From Roseovarius pelagicus (GTDB lineage Bacteria; Pseudomonadota; Alphaproteobacteria; Rhodobacterales; Rhodobacteraceae), in contig NZ_CP106738.1 in the NCBI RefSeq assembly GCF_025639885.1, forward strand, positions 1,798,001 to 1,862,000: a stretch of DNA of 64,000 nt, read 5' to 3'. The translations under genes and the position numbers were made by a program. Within the stretch, counting starts at the first letter, position 1. Each line of letters begins with the position of its first letter. The notes below the pieces were generated by a model that was given only the letters and a program-made list of their open reading frames with translations, was not told the origin of the DNA and searched no databases. Positions 7,247-15,797 of this stretch are shown in pieces.

Positions 7247-10200
7247 TTATGCTGCTGAGATTTTGCAGAGAGTACATTTCGTCTCCTGCATTTGCGTGAC
7301 TGAATCGTAGCCGTAGGTTTGGGCCGTGTTCGAACTTTCGCCGAGCACATAGGGGTCTGCGCCGTCAGGGTACTTGTCCCTCAGATCAACGCCTTCTAAG
7401 TGTCCGCCGAAGTGGAACGGCATGAAGGCGACACCTTCGCCGACCCGCTCTGTGACCATGGCCATCACCTTGACCTTGGCACCTTCAGCGCCTTCAACCC
7501 AGACTTGTTCACCATCCCGCACCCCAAGATTGTTGGCGTCACGGGGATTGATTTCTACGAACATGTCCTGCTGAAGTTCTGCCAGCCATGGGTTGGACCG
7601 GGTTTCTTCACCGCCACCTTCATACTCGACCAGACGACCCGATGTCAGGATCATCGGATACTCCTTGGAGAAGTCGTTTTTCTGGATCGATGCATACATG
7701 GTCGGCAAGCGATAGAACTTGCGGTCTTCATAGGTGGGATAATCCTCGACCAGATCGCGCCGCGGCGTGTATAGCGGCTCGCGGTGCAACGGCACCGGAT
7801 CGGGGAAGGTCCACACCACAGTGCGTGCCTTGGCATTGCCGAACGGTGCGCAGCCATGGGCAATCGCGACCCGCTGGATGCCGCCACTGAGGTCGGTCTT
7901 CCAGTTTATCTTGCTGACTTTCTCATTGTAGTCCGACGGGAAGGGCGACATCGACTGTTCGCCGACCTCCTCATTGGCCCCCTGCTCGCCTTCCGGCTGG
8001 GTCAGGTTCTGCGCCTCGGCGGTCTGCTGGACCTCGCCTGTCTGGCCGCCTTCGGCCTGAGCATTCGCTGCCTCTTCGCCGTCATCCTGATTGCCGACAG
8101 ACGCTTCGTCGAGGCCCTCGATTCCCGCGATCCGCCCCATGACGCGTTTCTCGCTATCGGTCAGATCGCCGTCCCAGCCCAAATCAACCAGCATCTGATA
8201 GGTGAATTCGGGATATCCATCCTGAATCTCTGATCCGACGCTATAGACCCCTTCGGCCAGCAGGTTATCGCCGTCCCGTTCAACGCCGAAACGTGCGCGG
8301 AAAGTCAGGCCACCCTCGCCCACCGGTTTGGACATGTCATATAGTCGATGGGTACCGGGGTGGCCCATTTCGGGTGTACCCCAACACGGCCACGGCAGAC
8401 CGTAGGTTTCGCCGTCGGCGGGTCCGCCAACAGCCGTCAACGTCGTGCGGTCAAAGGTGTGCTGGTTGTCCATATGCAGCTTGATCCGCTCCGGGCTTTG
8501 CCCGGTATACCCTACCGTCCACATACCCCGGTTAAATTCGCGGGTAACGTCTTCGACATTCGGTTCCGTTTCGGTATCCATCGAAATATTGCGGAACATG
8601 CGATCAGCAAAGCCGAACTTCTGAGCAAAGAGATAGAGGATCTCGTGGTCAGAGCGGGATTCGAACAAGGGATCGACCACCTTGTCGCGCCATTGCAGAG
8701 ACCGGTTCGATGCGGTGACTGATCCCCGTGTTTCGAACTGGGTACAGGCCGGCAACAGATAAACCCCATCGGTACGGTCATGCAGCACGGCAGAAACGGT
8801 GGGATACGGATCGACCACGACCAGCATATCCAGCTTTTCCATCGCCGTTTTCATTTCCTTGCCACGGGTCTGGCTGTTCGGGGCATGCCCCCACAGGACC
8901 ATGGCCCGAACCTTGGCGTCCTGATCCATGTTTTCCGGGTCTTCCAGAACACCGTCAATCCAACGACTGACCGGGATGCCCGTCAGGTTTTGCAGTGACT
9001 TGTCCTTGCCTTCGGCATCTTTGATGCTGTCAAACTGACCCGCCAACCATTCCGGGTCTTCTTCCCAGACCCGCGCCCAGTGTGCCCAGGCACCCTTGGA
9101 CAAGCCGTAATACCCCGGCAGTGTGTGGCTGAGAACGCCAAGGTCCGTTGCGCCTTGTACGTTGTCATGGCCGCGGAAAATGTTGGCTCCACCACCGGCG
9201 ACGCCGATGTTACCCAGCGCGAGCTGAAGCACGCAGTATGCCCGGGTGTTGTTGTTGCCGTTGGTGTGCTGGGTTCCGCCCATGCACCAGATCAGGGTGC
9301 CCGGCCGGTTGTTGGCCAGTGTACGTGCGACCCGCTTGAGTTGCGATCCGGGTGTACCGGTGACACGCTCGACCTCGTCCGGCGTCCATTTGGCCACCTC
9401 GTCGCGGATCTGGTCCATACCCCAAACGCGGGTGCGGATGTATTCCTTATCCTCCCAGCCGTTTTCGAAAATGTGCCACAGGATACCCCATATCAGCGCC
9501 ACATCGGTGCCGGGGCGGAAGCGTACATATTCATCGGCATGGGCCGCAGTGCGGGTGAACCGCGGATCGCAGACGATCAGCGGCGCGTTGTTCTGCTCTT
9601 TGGCCTTGAGCAAGTGCAACAGCGACACCGGATGCGCCTCGGCCGGGTTTGACCCGATCAGGAACATCGCCTGAGAATTGTGGATGTCGTTGTAGCTGTT
9701 GGTCATCGCACCGTAGCCCCAGGTGTTCGCAACACCGGCCACAGTCGTTGAGTGGCAGATACGCGCCTGATGATCCACGTTGTTGGTGCCCCAATAGGCA
9801 GCAAATTTGCGGAACAGATACGATTGTTCGTTGTTATGCTTGGCAGAGCCCAGCCAGTAGACGGAATCCGGCCCGCTTTCCTCGCGGATCGTCTTCATGC
9901 CATCGCCGATCTCGTTGATCGCCTGCTCCCAGCTGATGCGCTTCCATTCCCCGCCTTCTTTCTTCATCGGGTACTTCAGGCGGCGTTCGCCATGGGCGTG
10001 CTCGCGGACCGAGGCCCCTTTTGCGCAATGCGCACCAAGGTTGAAAGGGCTGTCCCAGCCGGGTTCCTGTCCTGTCCAGACGCCATTGCTGACCTCGGCA
10101 ATGACTGTACAGCCAACCGAGCAGTGCGTGCAGATGGATTTAATTGTCTCGACCGCGCCGTTGACGGCCGATGCCGCCGTGGCCTGAGTGACGGCGCCAC

Positions 10201-10348
10201 CCGTGGCCGAGATTGCAGCCAAGCCACCGATGGCAAGGCCAGAGCCACGCAAGAAAGCACGGCGATCGACGGATTTTTCCGCAATGTCAGATAGTAGCCC
10301 AGTCCGCTGGGGGCGTCGCGCAACCCCGTTGGTTTTTTTCCTAAGCAT
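7247..10348 (-). CDS. fdhA: Formate dehydrogenase alpha subunit (Mo/W-bis-MGD, Cys-type)
   Basis: A 1033-aa catalytic subunit. A long Tat signal has the twin arginine at residues 29-30 (DRRAFLRGSG). The N-terminal [4Fe-4S] ligands are C73, C76, C80 and C108. The metal ligand is Cys198 in ARICHSTTVAG, where some FDHs have selenocysteine; no in-frame TGA is present. The formate-binding His-Ser stretch and the GAMTN segment follow as in FdnG/FDH3. Between about residues 745 and 800 there is a Glu/Gln/Ala-rich linker (EGGQTGEVQQTAEAQ...) before the C-terminal MGD-binding domain. The protein oxidises formate in the periplasm with FdhB and FdhC. GGGAGG ten bases before the ATG supports the start. 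Metal (Mo or W) is inferred from adjacent tupBC. Confidence 0.95.
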   Translation of the reverse strand: MLRKKTNGVARRPQRTGLLSDIAEKSVDRRAFLRGSGLAIGGLAAISATGGAVTQATAASAVNGAVETIKSICTHCSVGCTVIAEVSNGVWTGQEPGWDSPFNLGAHCAKGASVREHAHGERRLKYPMKKEGGEWKRISWEQAINEIGDGMKTIREESGPDSVYWLGSAKHNNEQSYLFRKFAAYWGTNNVDHQARICHSTTVAGVANTWGYGAMTNSYNDIHNSQAMFLIGSNPAEAHPVSLLHLLKAKEQNNAPLIVCDPRFTRTAAHADEYVRFRPGTDVALIWGILWHIFENGWEDKEYIRTRVWGMDQIRDEVAKWTPDEVERVTGTPGSQLKRVARTLANNRPGTLIWCMGGTQHTNGNNNTRAYCVLQLALGNIGVAGGGANIFRGHDNVQGATDLGVLSHTLPGYYGLSKGAWAHWARVWEEDPEWLAGQFDSIKDAEGKDKSLQNLTGIPVSRWIDGVLEDPENMDQDAKVRAMVLWGHAPNSQTRGKEMKTAMEKLDMLVVVDPYPTVSAVLHDRTDGVYLLPACTQFETRGSVTASNRSLQWRDKVVDPLFESRSDHEILYLFAQKFGFADRMFRNISMDTETEPNVEDVTREFNRGMWTVGYTGQSPERIKLHMDNQHTFDRTTLTAVGGPADGETYGLPWPCWGTPEMGHPGTHRLYDMSKPVGEGGLTFRARFGVERDGDNLLAEGVYSVGSEIQDGYPEFTYQMLVDLGWDGDLTDSEKRVMGRIAGIEGLDEASVGNQDDGEEAANAQAEGGQTGEVQQTAEAQNLTQPEGEQGANEEVGEQSMSPFPSDYNEKVSKINWKTDLSGGIQRVAIAHGCAPFGNAKARTVVWTFPDPVPLHREPLYTPRRDLVEDYPTYEDRKFYRLPTMYASIQKNDFSKEYPMILTSGRLVEYEGGGEETRSNPWLAELQQDMFVEINPRDANNLGVRDGEQVWVEGAEGAKVKVMAMVTERVGEGVAFMPFHFGGHLEGVDLRDKYPDGADPYVLGESSNTAQTYGYDSVTQMQETKCTLCKISAA

Positions 10349-10461
10349 TTTCTAGTTCCTCCCTAGCGTGCTGGGGCTATGCCCTTGCTTGCTTGGTTAA
10401 GTGGGACCATGGACAGTCGGGCGTCACGCAACCAGTCGTCTATGGGTCGTCAGTGTCAGCC

Positions 10462-10489
10462 TCCTAAAATCTGGCTCCTAAAATCTGGC
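10462..10489. repeat. 14-bp perfect tandem duplication at a gene end
   Basis: TCCTAAAATCTGGC occurs twice head to tail (10462-10475 and 10476-10489). The stop codon of the small Tat-signal gene lies in the second copy, so the duplication leaves the protein intact and only lengthens the 3' spacer before fdhA. Confidence 0.9.
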
Positions 10490-10666
10490 GCTGTCGAGAT
10501 AGGCACGCGTGTGCACGGTGTCCTGCATCTTTTCAGATGTGGGATCGACCGGCTTGGCCGCGGCCTGATCTGTACCGCTGGCAACTGCCACAGCGGCCAG
10601 AGGAACGGTCGTTCCAGCCAGTTTCAGAAAATCGCGGCGATTTGTGCCGTCTGTTTTCTTGGTCAT
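10478..10666 (-). CDS. Small Tat-signal protein of formate dehydrogenase region
   Basis: A 62-aa protein starting MTKKTDGTNRRDFLKLAGTT, a textbook twin-arginine signal (RRDFLK), followed by an Ala-rich hydrophobic stretch and a short mature part ending LDSARF. It matches the recurrent 'formate dehydrogenase region TAT target' family found between torD-like genes and fdhA. The ATG at 10666 has GGGAGA eight bases upstream and is preferred over the start at 10699. It may help target or chaperone the FDH complex; this is unproven. Its stop lies inside a 14-bp tandem duplication. Confidence 0.85.
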   Translation of the reverse strand: MTKKTDGTNRRDFLKLAGTTVPLAAVAVASGTDQAAAKPVDPTSEKMQDTVHTRAYLDSARF

Positions 10667-10723
10667 GGGGATGTCTCCCTCCCTTGTTGTGGCGGGCATC
10701 CCCGCCGGTGAAATAGCAGGGTG

Positions 10724-11329
10724 CTACCCTACAGCCATTCGGTATGCTTCGCGTTCGATGTCCATAAAGACCCGTCCGACGCTGCCGACGGAGGCGTAGA
10801 GGACAGAGTTCTTGGCAGCCTCAAGATCGGAATAGAAATGGCCCGCCCATGGCGCGATATGCTTGTTGAAGAACAGCTTTTGCTCGTCCAGTGTCGCAGA
10901 TCGCCCAAAACGACCGACGATCATGCCCGCCATCATTTCCATCAACGAGGCAATGTTGTCTTCGGGCTCGAACGCATTCGGCGCGCGTGTAATGCGATGT
11001 TCGGCCATGTCGGTGCGCAGCAACGCCAGCGGCTTTTCATTCAGGAAACCGGTCAGGTAATAGCTGGCGTAAGGCAGCAATTCGCCGCGTCCAAGGCCCA
11101 CGAACAGGGCGTTGAATTCGCTCTCCACCTTGCGCGGGCTGGTTGCCCTTGCCACCCGTGCCAGACCGGCGATGGCATTGCCGATTTCACTGTCATCACC
11201 GGTAAGACCGGCACATTGATCCAGCAACATCTGGTCCGGTGGTCCAGACAGGATCAAGCCGAGAAAGTTGTACAAATCGGCACGAAGGCGATCCTCGGAT
11301 GCGATGTTGATATCTTCGGCAGTGTTCAC
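10724..11329 (-). CDS. TorD/DmsD-family FDH assembly chaperone
   Basis: A 201-aa, mostly alpha-helical cytoplasmic protein. Recognisable family marks are RADLYNFLGLILSGPPD near the N terminus, the 'PYASYYLTGFLNEKPLALLR' segment and the C-terminal FYSDLEAAKNSVLYASVG helix. TorD-like chaperones bind the Tat signal and apo-form of molybdo/tungsto-enzymes until the cofactor is in place. Start is GTG at 11329, which overlaps the TGA of the DUF3306 gene (GTGA), with GAGGAAAG upstream. Position directly before the Tat peptide and fdhA says its client is FdhA. Confidence 0.88.
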   Translation of the reverse strand: MNTAEDINIASEDRLRADLYNFLGLILSGPPDQMLLDQCAGLTGDDSEIGNAIAGLARVARATSPRKVESEFNALFVGLGRGELLPYASYYLTGFLNEKPLALLRTDMAEHRITRAPNAFEPEDNIASLMEMMAGMIVGRFGRSATLDEQKLFFNKHIAPWAGHFYSDLEAAKNSVLYASVGSVGRVFMDIEREAYRMAVG

Positions 11330-11964
11330 TCGCTTTCCTCGATACTGAATTTCATTCGGCGTGGCGTCGGGATCGTATACGTGTCGTCCTCTTCTGACAT
11401 TTGCCAGTTGGTGTCGTCGGGGGCGGGCTGCGTATCGCTCTTCACCTCTGGCTCTGCTACGGCGGCCAGCACCACGTCCCCGTCGTCAGGCCCATCATCG
11501 AAATCGTGCTGCAAGTCCTGATCGGTCTCTTCCGTGTCGGATGGATTTTCCAGTTCTTCGGCCTGACGCGCCATTTCCTGAACATGCTTGAGCATGCCTT
11601 TGCCGACCTGATAGGCCGTCTGCATATTCTCGACCACCGTCGCGCTGTCGGTGAAATCCTCTCCGTAATCCACCAGCATATCAACATTCGCCAGCACCGG
11701 ATTGGACCGCCATAGCGCGCGCAACGCACGACGCCGGATGCGGTCAGGCACCGCCTTGGCCATGAAGGCGGCAAAGTTGTCACCCAGTTGAAGCGTATCA
11801 GGGTCCGGAAGATCCAGTTCGGTCAAAATCTCTGCGTCAGACTTCTCTTCTAGGGCTGCGCGCTCTTGTGCCAACGCACGCTCTTGCATCTCGACCTGAT
11901 CGTTTAGGCTTTCAGCGGCGACACCTGCCCGCCGACGCGCCCAAAAAGTCTGTGCGCCGCTCAA
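11326..11964 (-). CDS. DUF3306 family protein
   Basis: A 212-aa, very acidic protein. It begins SGAQTFWARRRAGVAAES and has a central 'LPDPDTLQLGDNFAAFMAK AVPDRIRRRALRALWRSNPVL' region, which is the DUF3306 hallmark; the C-terminal 80 residues are Glu/Asp-rich and look disordered. TTG start overlaps the stop of the preceding gene (TTGA). DUF3305/DUF3306 pairs accompany formate dehydrogenase genes in many proteobacteria, so a role in FDH maturation is likely but unknown. Confidence 0.85.
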   Translation of the reverse strand: MSGAQTFWARRRAGVAAESLNDQVEMQERALAQERAALEEKSDAEILTELDLPDPDTLQLGDNFAAFMAKAVPDRIRRRALRALWRSNPVLANVDMLVDYGEDFTDSATVVENMQTAYQVGKGMLKHVQEMARQAEELENPSDTEETDQDLQHDFDDGPDDGDVVLAAVAEPEVKSDTQPAPDDTNWQMSEEDDTYTIPTPRRMKFSIEESE

Positions 11965-12521
11965 TGTACCGTCTCCTTGTTCGACGGCGCACGGTACACA
12001 TCTGCCACCTGCCGGATACGTGCATCGCCAATACCGTCTTCTTTGCGGTCAACGCGGGTTTTGTCGCGGCGGCGCTTGATGAACACCTCGTCCTCGTGAT
12101 GAAGTTCGATAAAGTCCCTAATCCATGCGACCAACCCTTGGGGCATTGGGACCTTTTCGACCAACTCTTCACCGGTGTCGGCATAGTCTTGGGCCTCGTA
12201 GGGGGACGCCGTCGCCAGAACCACATCCAATGGATGCGTGCCTTCTGATTGCCGCATCACGACATAAATTGCTGGAACCTTGGCCGAGAGCCCATGCAGG
12301 TAGCTTTCTGTATCGGTTCTAAACAGTTCCAGCTGCAATGTGGCCGCGTGGAATTCGACGGCATCGCCGTCACGGCGAAGCTCTTTCCACTCTGCCTTGT
12401 CCGCGCCCGGCAAAACCGCAACGGCCTGCCAAGTGTGCAATGCCCAGCGCGTCACACCGGGCACTCTGCGGATCACAATCCCCAAAGGTATTGACGCGGA
12501 TTTAGGGTGGCAAGCGTTCAC
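11961..12521 (-). CDS. DUF3305 family protein
   Basis: A 186-aa cytoplasmic protein. The N-terminal half 'IPLGIVIRRVPGVTRWALHTWQ' and 'AATLQLELFRTDTESYLHGLS' are characteristic of DUF3305. GTG start at 12521 with AGGGG upstream; the gene overlaps the DUF3306 gene by 4 bases. It is the first gene of the minus-strand FDH series, so the promoter should lie in 12522-12842. Function unknown; partnership with DUF3306 and FDH is the only clue. Confidence 0.83.
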   Translation of the reverse strand: MNACHPKSASIPLGIVIRRVPGVTRWALHTWQAVAVLPGADKAEWKELRRDGDAVEFHAATLQLELFRTDTESYLHGLSAKVPAIYVVMRQSEGTHPLDVVLATASPYEAQDYADTGEELVEKVPMPQGLVAWIRDFIELHHEDEVFIKRRRDKTRVDRKEDGIGDARIRQVADVYRAPSNKETVH

Positions 12522-12842
12522 TGTTCCCCTCGGCGGTATGTACGGATGACCCGAAGCTTGGATGATCCCGGCTATTTTTCAAAGCAATTTTTGATCCGCC
12601 GGAAACTTCGGCATCCGCTTTGCTACGCTGCAGCATGCGATTGTATTCGATAAACATCAGGCAGCATTGGACGGTCGGCATCTTTGCATTTTTTCTCAGG
12701 CCGAAATCGGAAATTCGTTTCGCACTCGCAGCATCGCCAGGCAGACCGGCGCAACTGCACAAATCTGGTTTACCGCAAGGGGGAATCACGGCTAGCGTAC
12801 CGAGGGTGCCACTCTTTAGGTTGGGGCCGATGGGAACAAAAC
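12522..12842. other. Divergent promoter region of the FDH island
   Basis: About 320 bases between the DUF3305 gene and the polyferredoxin gene, which run apart. It must hold promoters for both FDH transcripts. I see no clear Fnr-type (TTGAT-N4-ATCAA) or other strong dyad, and the open frames crossing it lack protein features. Confidence 0.5.
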
Positions 12843-14789
12843 ATGGCGAAAAAGCTGATTTTATGCGACTGCTACGGTAGCCAGAATGTGGATGCGCACG
12901 CGATCTCAAACGGCAGTGGGCTGGTGTGTTCAAAAGTTTATTCAGGCCTTTGTACGACCCAGATCAACCGCGCGGCCAAGGAACTGGGCGACGGCAATGC
13001 GATCGTCGCGTGCCAGCAGGAACGTCAGATTTTCGAAGAACTCGCCGAAGAACTGGAGATCGACGCGCCGGGGTTTGTCGACCTGAGAGATCGTGCAGGC
13101 TGGGGCGAAGGCGACACTGCACCTAAAATGGCCGCCCTCGCGGCAGAGGCCGCGTTGTCACTGCCGATGGGAAAAAGCGTCGATGTGATGTCAAACGGCA
13201 CATGCCTGATCATCGGTGGCGACGCCGCGATCACGGCGGCAACCGACTTGTGCGACATACTGGCCGTGACCGTACTGTTGCCGAACGCCGATATTGTGCC
13301 AACTGATCGGAGGTTTGATTGCATCGTTGGAAACCTGCGCAGCCTCAATGGCGCACTGGGCGACTTCAACGTTAAGATCGATGCGTTGCAACAGGTCGTT
13401 CCCGGTGGCCGTGGCGCATTTGATTTAACCGCGCCTCAGGATGGTGCCGCTTCGAACTGTGATATCGTACTGGATTTGAGTGGTGACGCCGCAATGGTGC
13501 CGGCACCAGACAAGCGTGAAGGTTACCTGCGCGCCGATCCCTCTTATGCGCCGTCGGTTGCCAGAGCCGTCTTTGAGGCGTCCCAGATGATCGGGACCTT
13601 CGAAAAACCGCTATACGTGCGGCTTGAGCCCGGCCTGTGCGCCCACAGCCGTGCCGAGCAAACAGCCTGCACGAACTGTCTGAACGTCTGCCCGACGGGG
13701 GCGATCACCTCGGCGGGGGAACATGTGGCAATCGATCCAATGATTTGCGCAGGATGCGGGTCCTGCTCTGCAGTGTGCCCATCTGGTGCGGTCAGCTATG
13801 ATGCACCGCCGGTAGATGCGCTGTTTCGCCGATTAAGCACGTTGGCATCGACCTATCGTCAGGCAGGGGGGCAGAACGCACGTTTACTGGTGCACGACGC
13901 GACATTCGGGCGGGACCTGATTTCACTCGCCGCGCGTTTCGGCCGCGGACTGCCCGCGCATGTCATACCGGTCGAGGTCGCGGCCTTGTCCGGGTTCGGA
14001 CATGCGGAAATGCTGGCGGCTCTGGCGTGTGGGTTTGGGCATGTTGATATCCTTATATCGCCCAAGACGGAACTGGACGTAATAGAAAGTCAGCAAGCAC
14101 TGGCGCGTGCGATGGTGGGGGCGGAGGCAATCCGCCTCTTGCACTCTCGTGATCCCGACGCGTTATGTGATGTGCTCTACGAGGGGGGTGCGACCGCTGT
14201 CGAGTGCACGCCAGTATTGCCAATGGGCACCCGGCGTCAGGTCGCAAGACTGGCCGCAAAGGCGTTGCGCCCCGAAGCTGAGGTTCTCGATCTACCGGAC
14301 AACGCCCCCTACGGTGCGGTGGTAGTAGACACAGATGCCTGCACCCTTTGTCTGTCATGCGTGTCGCTGTGCCCATCCGGCGCATTGGGAGATAATTCCG
14401 ATTTGCCGCAGCTACGGTTTCAGGAAGATGCCTGTCTGCAATGCGGGCTGTGCCGCAATATCTGCCCGGAGAGCGCGATCACGTTGAAACCACAGCTGGA
14501 TTTGACCGATGCGGCATTCACGCAACGTATCCTGCATGAAGAAGAGCCATTTGCCTGCATAGAATGTGGCAGCCTCTTTGGATCGAAATCGACGATCGCA
14601 AAGATCACGGAAAAGCTGGCTGGCAAACACGCCATGTTCGCCACGTCGGAAGCAGCGAAAATGATACAGATGTGCGACAATTGCCGCATACAGGCGCAGT
14701 ATCACTCTACCGACAATCCCTTTCAGGGTGGCGAACGCCCTCGGGTGCGCACAACCCAAGATTATCTTTCAACGCGCAAGGATCACTGA
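12843..14789 (+). CDS. Polyferredoxin (multi-4Fe-4S protein) of the FDH cluster
   Basis: A 648-aa cytoplasmic protein. The N terminus MAKKLILCDCYGSQNVDA and several further Cys are followed, near residues 275-320, by a Cys group CTNCLNVCP that lacks the usual first Cys and by the canonical CAGCGSCSAVCP; near residues 500-550 are CTLCLSCVSLCP and CLQCGLCRNICP. The end has CIECG and CDNCR pairs. It can thus hold at least three, perhaps four to five, [4Fe-4S] clusters. Similar proteins sit divergently to FDH operons in Rhodobacteraceae. It may pass electrons to or from FDH or serve its assembly. ATG at 12843 is chosen because family-like sequence begins there. Confidence 0.85.
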   Translation: MAKKLILCDCYGSQNVDAHAISNGSGLVCSKVYSGLCTTQINRAAKELGDGNAIVACQQERQIFEELAEELEIDAPGFVDLRDRAGWGEGDTAPKMAALAAEAALSLPMGKSVDVMSNGTCLIIGGDAAITAATDLCDILAVTVLLPNADIVPTDRRFDCIVGNLRSLNGALGDFNVKIDALQQVVPGGRGAFDLTAPQDGAASNCDIVLDLSGDAAMVPAPDKREGYLRADPSYAPSVARAVFEASQMIGTFEKPLYVRLEPGLCAHSRAEQTACTNCLNVCPTGAITSAGEHVAIDPMICAGCGSCSAVCPSGAVSYDAPPVDALFRRLSTLASTYRQAGGQNARLLVHDATFGRDLISLAARFGRGLPAHVIPVEVAALSGFGHAEMLAALACGFGHVDILISPKTELDVIESQQALARAMVGAEAIRLLHSRDPDALCDVLYEGGATAVECTPVLPMGTRRQVARLAAKALRPEAEVLDLPDNAPYGAVVVDTDACTLCLSCVSLCPSGALGDNSDLPQLRFQEDACLQCGLCRNICPESAITLKPQLDLTDAAFTQRILHEEEPFACIECGSLFGSKSTIAKITEKLAGKHAMFATSEAAKMIQMCDNCRIQAQYHSTDNPFQGGERPRVRTTQDYLSTRKDH

Positions 14790-15511
14790 GATTGGATCGG
14801 CGCTCCGAGATCGGCAGGCGGTATCGATCCGACATACGCGGTAATCGCGTCGATCTGCTCCAGCGTGACTTCAATCGGCGCGATCGGCGACGGCAAGTTT
14901 TCGGGGAAAGGTGCTGTTACCTCAGCAACCTGAGTGAAGGCGGCATGCGGCTTCAATATAAAAAACGTCTCAAAACGCTGCTGCCAGTCCGGGAATGTGC
15001 GCATCAGCGCAAAAGAAGGGGTAGACCCGATCGCCTTCATGCGGTTGGCATCATTGACAACATGACAGCGCCCGCATTTTTCAAGGCTGGTCACCTCGCC
15101 CAAGATCGCGTCGCCAGACAGCGCCGCTATTGGCTGATCCCCCGCTTGCGCGCTGACATCCGCGCTGAACAGTTCAACACCATCGGGCGCAAATGCCTCG
15201 ATCGTGCGCTTGCCGATGTCGGACAACAACCAGTCATGAAAGGCGTTCGTATCGGGGTCGTCGGTTTTCGCCAGATACCACAGCACGTCTTCACGTCGGA
15301 AAACAGGGACACCTTGCGGGCCAAATGTCGCATCCGCCTGTTCGGTCGTCAGCGTTATGCGAACTCCGGTCTTCAACGAAAACCGGGGCAACAAATAGTT
15401 CATCAGACCCGTTTCCACCAGCGTTTTGGGGACTTGCAAGGAAAACGATTTGTCCTGAGCCACTGCCGGGCTGGCCACTATGGCGGCAATGCATGCCAAT
15501 CTCTTGAGCAT
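14783..15511 (-). CDS. Secreted cytochrome c with TupA-like N-terminal half
   Basis: A 242-aa protein with a Sec signal (residues 1-19, ends PAVAQ). Residues 28-52, PKTLVETGLMNYLLPRFSLK and on, resemble the first helix-strand of tungstate-binding TupA ('TTTSTxDSGLLDxLLPxFExKTGI'). Residues 88-117 (NAFHDWLLSDIGKRTIEAF, then VELF) resemble the TupA C-terminal 'FxDWLxSxEGQxxIxxF'. The large middle of TupA is absent. A heme motif CGRCH follows at 146-150 with a cytochrome-like tail. The gene converges on the polyferredoxin gene with a 7-base overlap of 3' ends. TupA likeness is my reading of sequence, not a search result; a plain c-type cytochrome of unknown role is the fallback. Confidence 0.7.
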   Translation of the reverse strand: MLKRLACIAAIVASPAVAQDKSFSLQVPKTLVETGLMNYLLPRFSLKTGVRITLTTEQADATFGPQGVPVFRREDVLWYLAKTDDPDTNAFHDWLLSDIGKRTIEAFAPDGVELFSADVSAQAGDQPIAALSGDAILGEVTSLEKCGRCHVVNDANRMKAIGSTPSFALMRTFPDWQQRFETFFILKPHAAFTQVAEVTAPFPENLPSPIAPIEVTLEQIDAITAYVGSIPPADLGAPIQSQ

Positions 15512-15605
15512 TTCACCTGCTCCCGTCCGACGCGTCAGGTTGCATGCCAGCCTAGAGGCGCTACGGTAGATCCGTCAATCTTTCCCAATTTCAAAGGACA
15601 TCACC

Positions 15606-15797
15606 ATGAGCGACGAATTCAACATGTCGATGCGCAAGTTTCTCAAGCAGGTGGGAGTTACATCGCAACAGGCGATTGAGGAAGCGATGCGCAACTCGGC
15701 GGACACTTCGGGCAAAAGCTTTGAAGCGAAAATGGTGCTGACGATCGACGGTATCGACCTTGAACACGTCGTCACAGGCAAGATCGAAGGTGCGTAG
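15606..15797 (+). CDS. DUF6494-like small protein
   Basis: A 63-aa protein with the pattern FNMSMRKFLKQVGVTSQQAI, then FEAKMVLTIDGIDLEHVVTG, which fits DUF6494. No membrane segment or signal. AAAGGA precedes the ATG by about 8 bases. Its TAG is directly followed by the GTG of the Mrp gene (TAGGTG), so the two are coupled. Function unknown; it starts the accessory block downstream of FDH. Confidence 0.75.
   Translation: MSDEFNMSMRKFLKQVGVTSQQAIEEAMRNSADTSGKSFEAKMVLTIDGIDLEHVVTGKIEGA

Noticed and set aside
7247-10348. Possible selenocysteine in FdhA
   Set aside because: The metal-ligand position is an ordinary Cys codon and there is no in-frame TGA.
12522-12842. Fnr- or ModE-type operator in the FDH divergent promoter region
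   Set aside because: No TTGAT-N4-ATCAA or comparable dyad could be found by eye.
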